Below are positions 8,344 through 16,701 of a stretch of 58,272 nucleotides of DNA, in pieces. Below the pieces are notes generated by a model, which made no database searches, had not been told where the DNA came from, and worked only from the letters and a program-made list of their open reading frames with translations. The DNA lies in contig CAZMFZ010000004.1 in assembly GCA_964565665.1 (NCBI GenBank), positions 1-58,272 of the forward strand. Direction: 5' to 3'. This DNA is from CAZMFZ01 sp964565665 (GTDB lineage Bacteria; Bacteroidota; Bacteroidia; Cytophagales; UBA9547). The number at the start of each line of letters is the position of its first letter. The first letter of the stretch is position 1. The translations under genes and the position numbers were made by a program.

Positions 8344-10833
8344 TTATAAAGTAGTTTCAAAACCTCCCTTAAACTGACAGCTAAACATACTCAGCACGCT
8401 GATATGCCCCTCTACCTCGCCTCTTACTTTCGATGGCTTGGGGTTGAAAACCACCATCAATTCCCCATGCATATACAGCTCTACTAGCGAAACAGAACCC
8501 GAAATGCCGCCTATTTTTTTTCCTAATATTTCCACCGTAGGCGTACTGTAGCGTACCTTTACATTGCCCCAAATATCTACAAATATGGCGGCACTCATCA
8601 GCATGAATTCGGGCTTGTATTGCAATTCGGCCTTCACACCCGCAGCAACGCCTGCCGAATAGGCTACACTTATGCTAAACCCACTCACATTAAATCCCAC
8701 ACTTCCTTCTGCACTTATAGATATGGCTAGGCCCACGTTAATAAAGTTAGGGTCGATTTTCACCCAGCCTTGTCCGCCCCAGCCTACACAACCTGGTGTA
8801 ATTTTTATTCTATCGGCTAAGGGCTCATCGCCTATCCACACCCTGAAATACCCAGGTTTGAGCTCTACTATCAACCGCCCTGAGGCACAAACCCCTTGCT
8901 TCACTGCTACAAAAGTATTGGCCAGAAAGTGATCTTCCTTGCTATTGTAGTAAACGCTGAGTACCACATTTACCATAGCCGTAGCATCAATCTTATTGAT
9001 TAATGGCGTTTTGCTTTTTATTTGCCCATTGCCAAAAAACTCTACTTCATAATCGCCTGAGTTGTCTATCTGTAGCTGGGCAGCAATATCTAGCCTTATA
9101 TTTGTGCCAGAGCCTGCTTTATCAAACAACACCATGTGGAGATATGCCCCATAAGATTTGGTGGCATCGGGTACAATACCACTAGAAGGGTCTTCAACCA
9201 TTCGATACCACAATCGCCCTATAATGCCTATTATTTGTACTGGACCCATATCTACAGGATTGTCCATTTTTACCACTTCTTTGCTCAGTGCCTTACCCAA
9301 TTGCCCCGTTTGGCTGCCCCCCGTAAGCTGGCAAAACCAATAGGCAGAATTGTCTTTACGCCCATTGATATACACGCCTGAAAAAGCAAATGGCTTGGGC
9401 TGCTTTACATTGATGCTGATGTCGCCCCTGAATATATTGCCATAAACGGGATCTTCAGGGGTAAACTTAAGCCAGCCTTGCAGTGATACAAAATTTGTAT
9501 TCATGCTCACCTCTATAGGATCAAAAGCAAGAAGAGCCCCTTTTATATCGCCTTTGGCCAGTTTGTCGGCCAAATCTTTCATGTTTACAGGTAATTTTGG
9601 GCCTAATTTCTCCGTAGCTGAGCCTAATAATCGGTTGGCAGCGGCTTCTGCCAGTCCTTTAGCCGCTTCAGATGCCACTTGGCTGGCCAATTCTTTAAAC
9701 ACTGCATCAAGGTTAATACCCATAATGGCATCTTCCCCCGTTTTGGTAATGGTTGAAGTGAGCTTTTGCACATCGAGTTGGCTTACTATTTCACCAATAA
9801 TCCTTTCCAAAGCTTTTCCTACATTGCCCTTGAACTCAGCATCTGCTGTGCCTGCCTCTAAATCAAATCCCACCGAACCTATTTCTTCTTTTATAATTAT
9901 GGAAAGTTTGGCGGTAACGGTGTCTTCAATTAGGTGGGTGAGGGGTTCGGTGATATTTTTAGTAACTGAGCTTCGCAGCGAGCGCTTTATTTCATCGGCT
10001 GTAGCTTCTTTGCTTCTATCTGCCAATGAAGCTATGGATGACCTCAACAATTTATCTTTTTCCGGTACAAGGGAAATTACTTTGCCCTTTATGCTATTGA
10101 ACACCAAGCCCACTTTATCATCAATAGCTACATCTATACGCACAAGAAGGGTGTCAATTTTAGAATTGACTTTTTGTGATACTTTAGCCAGTTTTTCATC
10201 TAAAAGTGCATGGGCTGGGTCGCTCATGATGTCAATCATTTTTTGGACCGCCTTACGTTTACCTTCAAATCTATTGCCTATTAGCTTTTCAATTATATCT
10301 TTGAAACTTTCCCCGATTTGAGCGGAGTTTGGGTTTGAATAACTAAACTCAGCAGTTCCATATGCTTTCGAGTCGCTGCTAGCCACAGATTTTTTTACAG
10401 CCTCGGCAGAAGAAACGGCTGCAGCTTGGCTTTGCAAAATCTGATCTTGGGTAATGCTTGTTTCCTGTGCTTCTGGTTCTTTACTGGCCGATACTTCGCC
10501 CCCACTCGGCTTCTTGGCTTGTTTTGCGGCATAATCTACACTTGCATCGCCTTCTTTGCGGGCATAAGCATTAGGGGCAATGGAATAAAAATTGGTGGCT
10601 GGTGCACCTCCAGCTCCAGCTACATCATCCCCCATGTTTACTTTGCCTGTAAGCACAAAGGCATAATTGCCACCACTGCTGCCTGCACCCACACCATCTA
10701 CCACTAAAGGATAGCCTGCCACTTTGCCTTGCAATTGCTCTGTGAGGGCCACGGCTCCATTGGGTTCGCCAAAGCCTATGTCATAATTTCCCCAAGCATA
10801 GAAGCCACTTTGTGCTTTCAATGCAATGCTCAA
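8344..10833 (-). CDS. Large secreted protein of unknown function, 5'-truncated
   Basis: An open frame of 829 codons without a recognised family. The first residues (SIALKAQSGFYAWGNYDIG) look like the end of a signal peptide and its cleavage site; the basic and hydrophobic front of the signal peptide is missing, and only a TTG codon is available as a start. Residues about 130-170 are Ala/Ser/Gln-rich. Residues about 170-430 are predicted long amphipathic helices with few aromatic residues (apolipoprotein-like pattern). Residues 430-829 are rich in alternating hydrophobic beta strands and glycine. Its base composition is visibly richer in G+C than its neighbours, which suggests transfer or strong selection. 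The 5' end abuts a truncated gene on the other strand. Confidence 0.6.
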   Translation of the reverse strand: MSIALKAQSGFYAWGNYDIGFGEPNGAVALTEQLQGKVAGYPLVVDGVGAGSSGGNYAFVLTGKVNMGDDVAGAGGAPATNFYSIAPNAYARKEGDASVDYAAKQAKKPSGGEVSASKEPEAQETSITQDQILQSQAAAVSSAEAVKKSVASSDSKAYGTAEFSYSNPNSAQIGESFKDIIEKLIGNRFEGKRKAVQKMIDIMSDPAHALLDEKLAKVSQKVNSKIDTLLVRIDVAIDDKVGLVFNSIKGKVISLVPEKDKLLRSSIASLADRSKEATADEIKRSLRSSVTKNITEPLTHLIEDTVTAKLSIIIKEEIGSVGFDLEAGTADAEFKGNVGKALERIIGEIVSQLDVQKLTSTITKTGEDAIMGINLDAVFKELASQVASEAAKGLAEAAANRLLGSATEKLGPKLPVNMKDLADKLAKGDIKGALLAFDPIEVSMNTNFVSLQGWLKFTPEDPVYGNIFRGDISINVKQPKPFAFSGVYINGRKDNSAYWFCQLTGGSQTGQLGKALSKEVVKMDNPVDMGPVQIIGIIGRLWYRMVEDPSSGIVPDATKSYGAYLHMVLFDKAGSGTNIRLDIAAQLQIDNSGDYEVEFFGNGQIKSKTPLINKIDATAMVNVVLSVYYNSKEDHFLANTFVAVKQGVCASGRLIVELKPGYFRVWIGDEPLADRIKITPGCVGWGGQGWVKIDPNFINVGLAISISAEGSVGFNVSGFSISVAYSAGVAAGVKAELQYKPEFMLMSAAIFVDIWGNVKVRYSTPTVEILGKKIGGISGSVSLVELYMHGELMVVFNPKPSKVRGEVEGHISVLSMFSCQFKGGFETTL

Positions 10834-12081
10834 GTTGAAAATATTTATGGTTGCGAATCTGCAGATACCATTAATGTTTTATTGTACAAGCTTCCCGAAA
10901 ATTCCCTGCCAGGCAATTTATTGGCATGTGATAATGCCATACTAAATGCTGGAAACAAAGGAAGTAGAATTAGATGGAATACAGGAGACACCACTTCTAT
11001 AGTAAATACAACTATATCTGGTGTCTTCTCAGTAGAAATTAAGAATGCAAACGGATGTAAAGTTTTTGCAGAGTCAGATGTAACAGTTCATCAAAGCCCA
11101 TTCTTATATCTTGGAAGTGACAAAGTAATCTGCAGAGGCACTAGTATTACGCTTAACGCGGAGAATTTGGGAAGCACTTACAAATGGCAAGATGGAAGTG
11201 CAGAACAAACCTTAAAAGTAACTACTGCAGGATATTATAAAGTTGAAGTTACCAATATGTACAATTGTACCTCATCTGATGAAATACAAGTTAGAATAGC
11301 CAACCCTGTTAATCTTTCACTTGGGCCTGACATTACTTTTTGTCCTGGAAGTCACTTGTGGCTAGATGGTGGGATTGCAAATACATATCTTTGGCAATCA
11401 AATGTGAGCCTAACTGGAAGTTCAAAGGTATTGCAAGTTGACAAGCCGGGCAGCTATTGGTTAGAAGCCACTGGTGAAGCAGGGTGTTTTGAACGAGACA
11501 CAATTACTATACTTTCTACAAACGATACTTTGCAAGCTGAATTTTTGGCTGCAAGTCAAATATATCAAGGGGAAGAAATTAAATTTCTAGAATTATCTTT
11601 GGGAGACGCCTCTGAATATTTTTGGTCGTTTGGTGACGGAAGTACAAGTAATGAGCCGTCTCCTTCCAAAGTGTACTTCACACCTGGACTATATAAGATT
11701 ATTTTAGTTGCATTTAACGGTTCGTGTAATGACACGCTAGTAAAATTTATAACCGTAAAATCAAATGAAGATTTGAGAAAGCCAGAAGAGGAACAAAGTG
11801 TTATTACTGGCTCTGGCATTTCGTTTGCTGATATCCTCAACTTCAATATATATCCTAATCCTACTGAGCAGGAATTTACTTATAGTATAAAGCTTTCAAA
11901 TGAGGCCATTACAGGTATTATGCTAATTGATTCTCAAACTAATATTATTTATAATAAGGAAATGAATAATATGAGGGAAATAGAGGATAAAATAGATTTG
12001 AAACTTAAACCCTCAGGAATATACATTATGAGAATTATGGTAAATGGTAAATATCAAACCAAAAAACTAACTAAATTATAG
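10829..12081 (+). pseudogene. T9SS-sorted Ig/PKD-repeat surface protein, 5'-truncated
   Basis: From VENIYGCESADTINV onward the frame codes for repeated Ig-like units (W..G, G.Y.VEV.N..GC) and then a PKD unit (YFWSFGDGSTSNEPSPSKVYFTPGLYKI). It ends in a T9SS type A sorting domain (NFNIYPNPTEQEF, then LKPSGIYIMRIMVNGK). Such proteins are exported through the type IX system and attached to the cell surface. The first repeat is cut in its middle and no signal peptide precedes it. The open frame that continues upstream to 10729 is antisense to the large gene and is not part of this protein. The gene is therefore the 3' end of a longer adhesin-like gene. Confidence 0.7.
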
Positions 12082-12169
12082 GTACTATTGACTCTATAAT
12101 ACTCCCTAAAATTCAGACCACGAGTTAAGTTGAAAAATTTCATTTAATTTTAAACAAACAAGTGGTAAA

Positions 12170-12448
12170 ATGAAAGTAAGCAGGAGGAAATTTTCATCCG
12201 CCTTTAAGGCTCAGGTAGCCATAGATGCTATTAAGGAAAGAGAAACATTGGCAGAACTGTCCAAAAGGCATGGAGTGCATGCTGTTATGATTAGCAAATG
12301 GAAACAAGAGTTTTTAGAGCGTTCTACAACGGTTTTCGATAATGAACATGCGCAGGTAGATTTGGAGGCGGAAAAGCAGCATCTATATGCCAAAATAGGG
12401 CAGCTTGAGGTAGAGCGAGATTGGCTAAAAAAATTTCAAAGCAGGTAG
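12170..12448 (+). CDS. IS3-family transposase OrfA
   Basis: A 92-residue DNA-binding subunit. The sequence (RRKFSSAFKAQVAIDAIKE, then LAELSKRHGVHAVMISKWKQ) is the helix-turn-helix of IS3 OrfA, followed by a short leucine-zipper-like helix (LYAKIGQLEVERDWLKK). The ORF is complete, but it is non-functional for transposition without OrfB. Confidence 0.88.
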   Translation: MKVSRRKFSSAFKAQVAIDAIKERETLAELSKRHGVHAVMISKWKQEFLERSTTVFDNEHAQVDLEAEKQHLYAKIGQLEVERDWLKKFQSR

Positions 12449-12606
12449 GACTCCCCACCAACTACAAGATATGATCCAGCAAGATGGCAAATAAGCATTC
12501 GCAGGCAATGCGAGTTGGTAGAAATAAACCGCAGCAGTTGCTACTACGAGCTAAGGGGAGAAAGCAACGAGAACCTACAAATCATGCGTTACATGGATGA
12601 GGAGCA
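12170..12606 (+). mobile_element. IS3-family insertion sequence remnant
   Basis: An intact OrfA is followed by the beginning of OrfB: an ISIRRQCELVEINRSSCYYE segment, then ENLQIMRYMDEEH, which is the characteristic N-terminal region of IS3-family OrfB transposases. OrfB stops being recognisable at about 12606; the whole DDE integrase core is missing and unrelated coding sequence begins. A run of seven A near the end of OrfA could be the usual slippery site, but the OrfB part also needs a second frame change. I could not define terminal inverted repeats or a target duplication. The element is dead. Confidence 0.8.
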
Positions 12607-13089
12607 CAAATTCCTGACACAGCTATAAAAGGTACTGCTAAAAGACCTACAATAGAGTTATTCACAAAAATTTTTATGACTAATACTACAAATTGTGCTT
12701 CTTTATCCACCTTAACTTTTGAAAGAGGATGGAAAGATGGATTATTTTCTAAACTTGATAATTTTGATTTTGATCAAGCCAACCCAAAAATTATTAAAGC
12801 TAAATATATTGAGAATGAATCCAGAGTTGTTTCAACAGTAAATGACGTTAAAGCGGGTGAAATATATATATCTAAAAGTACTATCACAATTCCTGATGGT
12901 GTATCAAGGTATAGATCCTTAAATACATATGTTTATTGTTTAATAAAAATAAACGAGATAATTGATGATTTAAAAACTAATCATTACCAAAATGGCAATA
13001 GTTGCGGATCAAGCACTGGAAACAACTACGACATGGATTTTATAGACTTTGATATTGTGGTTGTCCAAATGAATAGATTTGAACAATGA
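12601..13089 (+). pseudogene. Unknown protein fragment, 5' end lost at the IS junction
   Basis: The frame is open from the stop at 12598 and reads coherently (IPDTAIKGTAKRPTIELF) before the first ATG at 12676, so the real gene probably began further upstream and lost its start at the IS border. The remaining part (NFDFDQANPKIIKAKYIENE, then GEIYISKSTITIPDGVSRYR) has no family I recognise. It overlaps the next gene by ATGA, so the two were one translationally coupled unit. Confidence 0.5.
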
Positions 13090-13319
13090 AAAGATTTCTA
13101 CTAGCTTTATTTTTATTGACTTTTTCCATAGTACATCTCCATGCACAACAAATTACTGTTGAAAGTAAAATTTATAAATTTTATACGAATATTTGTACAG
13201 ACTCTGATTTGGACACCCAAAATGATTGGCGTCTCAGGCAAACCATAAATGGTAATGAAGACAATTGTGTAGAGAAGTTTTTGACTTGCAAGTCGTATTT
13301 TTTTAATTGTTTTTGGTAA
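13086..13319 (+). pseudogene. Secreted protein, 3'-truncated
   Basis: The ATG overlaps the preceding stop (ATGA). A clean signal peptide (MKRFLLALFLLTFSIVHLHA) is followed by only about 45 mature residues (ICTDSDLDTQNDWRLRQ). After about 13285 the reading turns into low-complexity sequence and stops, so the gene is probably cut. Family unknown. Confidence 0.5.
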
Positions 13320-13412
13320 CCGTTGACAACCGATGAACACAAAAACAAGTAACCAAAACAAGCCAAATCATATCATCATAAATGATTGATATTGAGCCTG
13401 TTGAAAGCAATT

Positions 13413-13448
13413 CGGTTACCTAAACGCAAGTATATAAAAAGGTAACCG
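13413..13448. repeat. Inverted repeat CGGTTACC / GGTAACCG
   Basis: CGGTTACC at 13413-13420 and GGTAACCG at 13441-13448 form a perfect 8-bp inverted repeat with a 20-bp spacer. A third GGTAACC lies at 13315-13321 at the edge of the truncated gene. It could be an operator or the scar of a recombination event. No protein partner is suggested by the neighbours. Confidence 0.35.
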
Positions 13449-13497
13449 GATAGGTCACATTTTTATTGAAAATAATTGATTAAATATGACTTCATTA

Positions 13498-13537
13498 AAA
13501 TAAAAAACCCCGCAATTAAAAGAATTTGCGGGGTTTT
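13498..13537 (-). terminator. Rho-independent terminator of the tRNA-Ser/tRNA-Pro unit
   Basis: A 12-bp perfect stem (13504-13515 with 13526-13537, AAAACCCCGCAA paired with TTGCGGGGTTTT) is followed on the minus strand by a run of T. It lies 24 bp beyond the 3' end of tRNA-Pro. Confidence 0.88.
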
Positions 13538-13560
13538 GACAGAGATTGTTAGTCTCTTTG

Positions 13561-13634
13561 TCGGGGTGGCAGGATTCGAACCTACGACCTCTTGGTCCCA
13601 AACCAAGCGCGATACCGGGCTACGCTACACCCCG
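13561..13634 (-). tRNA. tRNA-Pro(TGG)
   Basis: A 74-nt cloverleaf with acceptor CGGGGTG/CACCCCG, anticodon loop TTTGGGA (anticodon TGG) and T-loop TTCGAAT. Discriminator A. CCA is not encoded. Confidence 0.95.
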
Positions 13635-13659
13635 AAATTGGTATATTTACTGTTACTTG

Positions 13660-13746
13660 TAGAGAGAGAGGGATTCGAACCCTCGGTACCGTTACCAGTA
13701 CGACAATTTAGCAAACTGTTCCTTTCGGCCACTCAGGCATCTCTCT
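13660..13746 (-). tRNA. tRNA-Ser(GCT)
   Basis: An 87-nt type II tRNA with a long variable arm, acceptor AGAGAGA/TCTCTCT, anticodon loop TTGCTAA (anticodon GCT) and T-arm GAGGG-TTCGAAT-CCCTC. It precedes tRNA-Pro by 25 nt and is probably co-transcribed with it. CCA is not encoded. Confidence 0.93.
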
Positions 13747-13764
13747 GTTCTCTCTAAAGGGATG

Positions 13765-13795
13765 CAAATATAGCACTCGTTTTTATATACGCAAT
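13765..13795 (-). promoter_or_regulatory. Bacteroidetes-type promoter of tRNA-Ser/Pro
   Basis: On the minus strand ATTG, 19 bp, then TATATTTG. The Bacteroidetes housekeeping consensus is TTTG (-33), about 19 bp, TAnnTTTG (-7). One mismatch in the -33 box. It lies 18 bp before the mature tRNA-Ser. Confidence 0.7.
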
Positions 13796-13875
13796 ATTAA
13801 ATGCTCTATTTTCAAAATAAATTCTAACTCTTAAAATCATGGAGTTATCGTTATCGCCTTCGATGATATTTACCG

Positions 13876-14733
13876 TTATTTTACGGATTTAATATAGGTA
13901 TTCAATTCCTCTATGCTTGATTCAAATTGAAAAGAGGAGTTTACCATAAAATAGTTGTTGCTGTCGCTGCATCTTTTATAGGCATATTTTGCTACATCTA
14001 ATCTGCTTTCATCAAACCCAAATACAGTCAATAGCTCTTTTACTTGCTTAGCCGACATACAATTTCCGTCTAATATTTGTTTCGATTCTGTAATTCTGGT
14101 TTCATCAAATCCTTTGGCTGCTACACTTTTCTTAGCTTCAGCAAAACTTGCATTGTCCATAGCTGGGCAACTGATTACTTTTGGTTCGGAAGCTGTTTGT
14201 GCCTGAGGTTGTGAATAAGTAGAGGACGAAGTAGAACTGGAACTTACTTTCTGAGTATATTTTACATTAGAATTTACGCCAGTGCCACCAATGCCCATAT
14301 TGATATTGATGTCTACATTTTCTTGATCTGTATTGTCGTTGGGTTGGGTTGAAGGCACTTTTCGAGCCGATTGTTGTGGCTCAGGTTCATTAATTGGCTC
14401 TTCTTCCAAGGGAGCTTCTCCTGCATATCGTATTACGTATTCACCTTTATTATTAAATTTTAATGCACAAGTGAGTTCATAACCCGGTTTTACAGGTATT
14501 TTGAAAAGTTTTTCCCCCAGACCTTCTTTATCGAATACCACACGCATAGTTACGCCTTGTTCGCTAATTTTCTTTGTAGTGACATTTGATTGAAGACTTG
14601 CATTTTGAAGTTTTCCATTTATATATAGGAAGAAGCGGTCGCCATTTTCAGTAAACACAATTAAACGAGCATATTGGGCAAATGAGCTAGCTGCAAATAC
14701 TAGCATAGAGAGCGTAAAAAGGATTCTTTTCAT
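13876..14733 (-). CDS. DUF4476 domain secreted protein
   Basis: 285 residues. A signal peptide (MKRILFTLSMLVFAASSFAQ) is followed by a beta-rich domain (residues about 20-110), a low-complexity Ser/Gln/Pro linker (about 110-185) and a C-terminal domain whose FDESRLDVAKYAYKRCSDSNNYFMV pattern (shown here as key residues FD..RL..AK.AY..C.D.NNY) is the DUF4476 signature. The function is unknown; such proteins are common in Bacteroidetes periplasm or on their surface. Single-gene unit. Confidence 0.85.
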   Translation of the reverse strand: MKRILFTLSMLVFAASSFAQYARLIVFTENGDRFFLYINGKLQNASLQSNVTTKKISEQGVTMRVVFDKEGLGEKLFKIPVKPGYELTCALKFNNKGEYVIRYAGEAPLEEEPINEPEPQQSARKVPSTQPNDNTDQENVDININMGIGGTGVNSNVKYTQKVSSSSTSSSTYSQPQAQTASEPKVISCPAMDNASFAEAKKSVAAKGFDETRITESKQILDGNCMSAKQVKELLTVFGFDESRLDVAKYAYKRCSDSNNYFMVNSSFQFESSIEELNTYIKSVK

Positions 14734-14876
14734 GGTGTAAAAATTCAGGGTTGTGGGAAATTGGTTTTTATGGTTTATTATAATTTATTAAGTATAAGTG
14801 TGTATAAATACTAAAAATAAGTTTAATTCAAAAACATTCTGAAACTAATTTTTTCTTTTGTCAAATACAAACTTTT

Positions 14877-14886
14877 NNNNNNNNNN
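14877..14886. other. Assembly gap (10 N)
   Basis: Ten undetermined bases. The true distance and content between the DUF4476 gene and the Uma2 gene are unknown. Confidence 1.
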
Positions 14887-15014
14887 TTGGGAAATAGCAT
14901 TATTTACAATCTGAGAATCATATTTTTATGCTTTAGAATTGGATAGTTGTGAGCTACTAAAAATTTTAATTTTGAGAATATTTCTATATCTTCACAATAT
15001 CAAATTTAATAATA

Positions 15015-15553
15015 ATGATGACGCTTGCCAAACATACAGTAGAAGACTATAATCTACTTCCAGAAGGGGCTATGTATCAATTAATTAAAGGAGAATTAGT
15101 AGAAATGCCAAGCCCTACAGAAAAACACCAGAGTATCCTTTTCAACATGTATTAAGTTTAGGGAATTATTTAAATAAGAATAAAATTGGTATAGTTAGGT
15201 TTTCTCCTTTAGATGTGTATTTGAACGAGGAAAATGTATTTCAGCCCGATATGCTTTTTATTTCAAATGAGAACAAAGGCATGGTTAAAGACCGCATTTT
15301 TGGTGCACCTGATTTGGTGGTAGAAGTTCTTTGCCCTTCTACTGCTTATTACGATTGGGAAGAAAAAAAAGAAATTTATGCTAAATATGGCGTAAAGGAA
15401 TATTGGATTATCAATCCAGACAAACAATATATCGAAATTTATACAAACAAAAATCTAGAATTCGACCTAGTTTCAAAAACTAAAACTAGCGGCTTAATAT
15501 ACTCTGAAGTAATTACAGAATTTGCCTTTGAATTGAGCGATTTGTTTTTGTGA
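15015..15553 (+). pseudogene. Uma2-family (DUF820) nuclease-fold protein, frameshifted
   Basis: The start at 15015 or 15018 (MTLAKHTVEDYNLLPEGAMY, then ELVEMPSPTEKHQ) is typical of Uma2 N-termini but runs into a stop at the codons after FNMY. One base is missing near 15145; the shifted frame then reads HVLSLGNYLNK and continues to the conserved VFQPDMLFIS, GAPDLVVEVLCPST and YAKYGVKEYWIINP motifs of the restriction-like fold. Without the shift only the 113-residue 3' part from 15215 is open. The gene is inactive, or the base is a sequencing error. Uma2 proteins are presumed PD-(D/E)XK nucleases of unknown target. Confidence 0.75.
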
Positions 15554-15582
15554 TAGTTTCTGACTTTTTAATTGTTTAAAAA

Positions 15583-16509
15583 TCAAAACCAAGCTTTATA
15601 CTTTTCATATAAAGCTAAATCTTGCGGCACTGCACCTTCAATTTTGCAAATTTCTGTGGAAAAATCTATGGCTCTCTCCAAGATTTTATGCCCTTTCCAC
15701 TCCAATAAAGTGCCAAGTGTAAAAATAGCCGAAAAAGCATCGCCTGCACCCACTGTATCTTTCAAGTCGTAACAAAATTTGCCCTGATGTTCCCAAAAAT
15801 TAAATTCATCAACATATATAGAAGCCCCTTTGCCTCCTTTGGTTACAATGATGGCATCTAGCACATATTCTTCAAGTAAAAAATCAATAAAATCCTTATC
15901 GTAGTAAAATTGCTTTTCGGCAAAATATTTGGTTCTCAACAGGTACAATTCATCTTGGTTTACTTTAAGATAATCGGCTTCAAGCAAACTGTTGTCTATT
16001 ACTTCCCAACTGAAATAATTTTGCCTCAGATTAATGTCAAAAAACACTTTTTGGTGAAATATATTCTCTTCGGATAGGCATTTGGCTAAGGTTTTCTTAT
16101 TGTGCTCGCTGCGTTGAAAAAGTGTACCAAAATACAGAAAAGCCATATTTTTAGAAATGAACAATTTAATATCGGCTGTAAAATCAATATAATCGTAAGC
16201 CACTTGCTCCACAATTTCATATTCAGGCGATCCAAATTGATTAAGGTTTACTTTTACCACACCTGTATCAAAGGCATCGTTGGTTTGTAATAATTGTAAG
16301 GGCAGCCCTATTTTACTAAAAATTTCATTCACTTTTGCCCCGCGTTCATCAGACCCAACTTTGGTGATAAATCCGGTTTCAAAACCAAGGGTGTATATCT
16401 TGTTGAACTGATGAAGGTGGTAAATAAAGTTGAATGGAGCCCCGCCAATCACTTCTTTTCCTTGATAGCTGTCGAAGAGAACTTCACCAATTGCAGCAAT
16501 TTTTTTCAT
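15583..16509 (-). CDS. PfkB-family carbohydrate kinase (fructokinase-like)
   Basis: A 308-residue ribokinase-fold kinase that phosphorylates a sugar with ATP. The N-terminal substrate motif GGAPFNF and the C-terminal DTVGAGDAF (residues 251-259, catalytic Asp257) are intact. GGAPFNFIYHL resembles the fructokinase/sugar kinase subgroup, so fructose is the likeliest substrate, but it could be another hexose. It is a single gene converging on the Uma2 gene. No transporter or regulator is adjacent to point to the sugar. Confidence 0.85.
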   Translation of the reverse strand: MKKIAAIGEVLFDSYQGKEVIGGAPFNFIYHLHQFNKIYTLGFETGFITKVGSDERGAKVNEIFSKIGLPLQLLQTNDAFDTGVVKVNLNQFGSPEYEIVEQVAYDYIDFTADIKLFISKNMAFLYFGTLFQRSEHNKKTLAKCLSEENIFHQKVFFDINLRQNYFSWEVIDNSLLEADYLKVNQDELYLLRTKYFAEKQFYYDKDFIDFLLEEYVLDAIIVTKGGKGASIYVDEFNFWEHQGKFCYDLKDTVGAGDAFSAIFTLGTLLEWKGHKILERAIDFSTEICKIEGAVPQDLALYEKYKAWF

Positions 16510-16701
16510 CAGTTGGGTTTGATGTTCATTGAAAAGAGTTTTAAACTTTTATATTGCTAAGGTAATGATTTATGAAAACTTTACACTTTTTGATTGATAA
16601 ATTAATCGCTCAAGTGAATAATTGTTGAAAACAAATGGCTAATTGGATAGAAAGTACTAATTTTGCACTCCTTTTGCAAAAATCATAACAATAAATTATA
16701 A

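Noticed and set aside
9503..10321. Long plus-strand frame of 272 codons
   Set aside because: It is antisense to the large secreted-protein gene; its low-complexity Ser/Leu composition is the shadow of helical, Ala/Lys-rich coding sequence.
13476..13757. Plus-strand open frame of 93 codons
   Set aside because: It runs antisense through tRNA-Pro, tRNA-Ser and their terminator; the apparent protein is an artefact of tRNA sequence.
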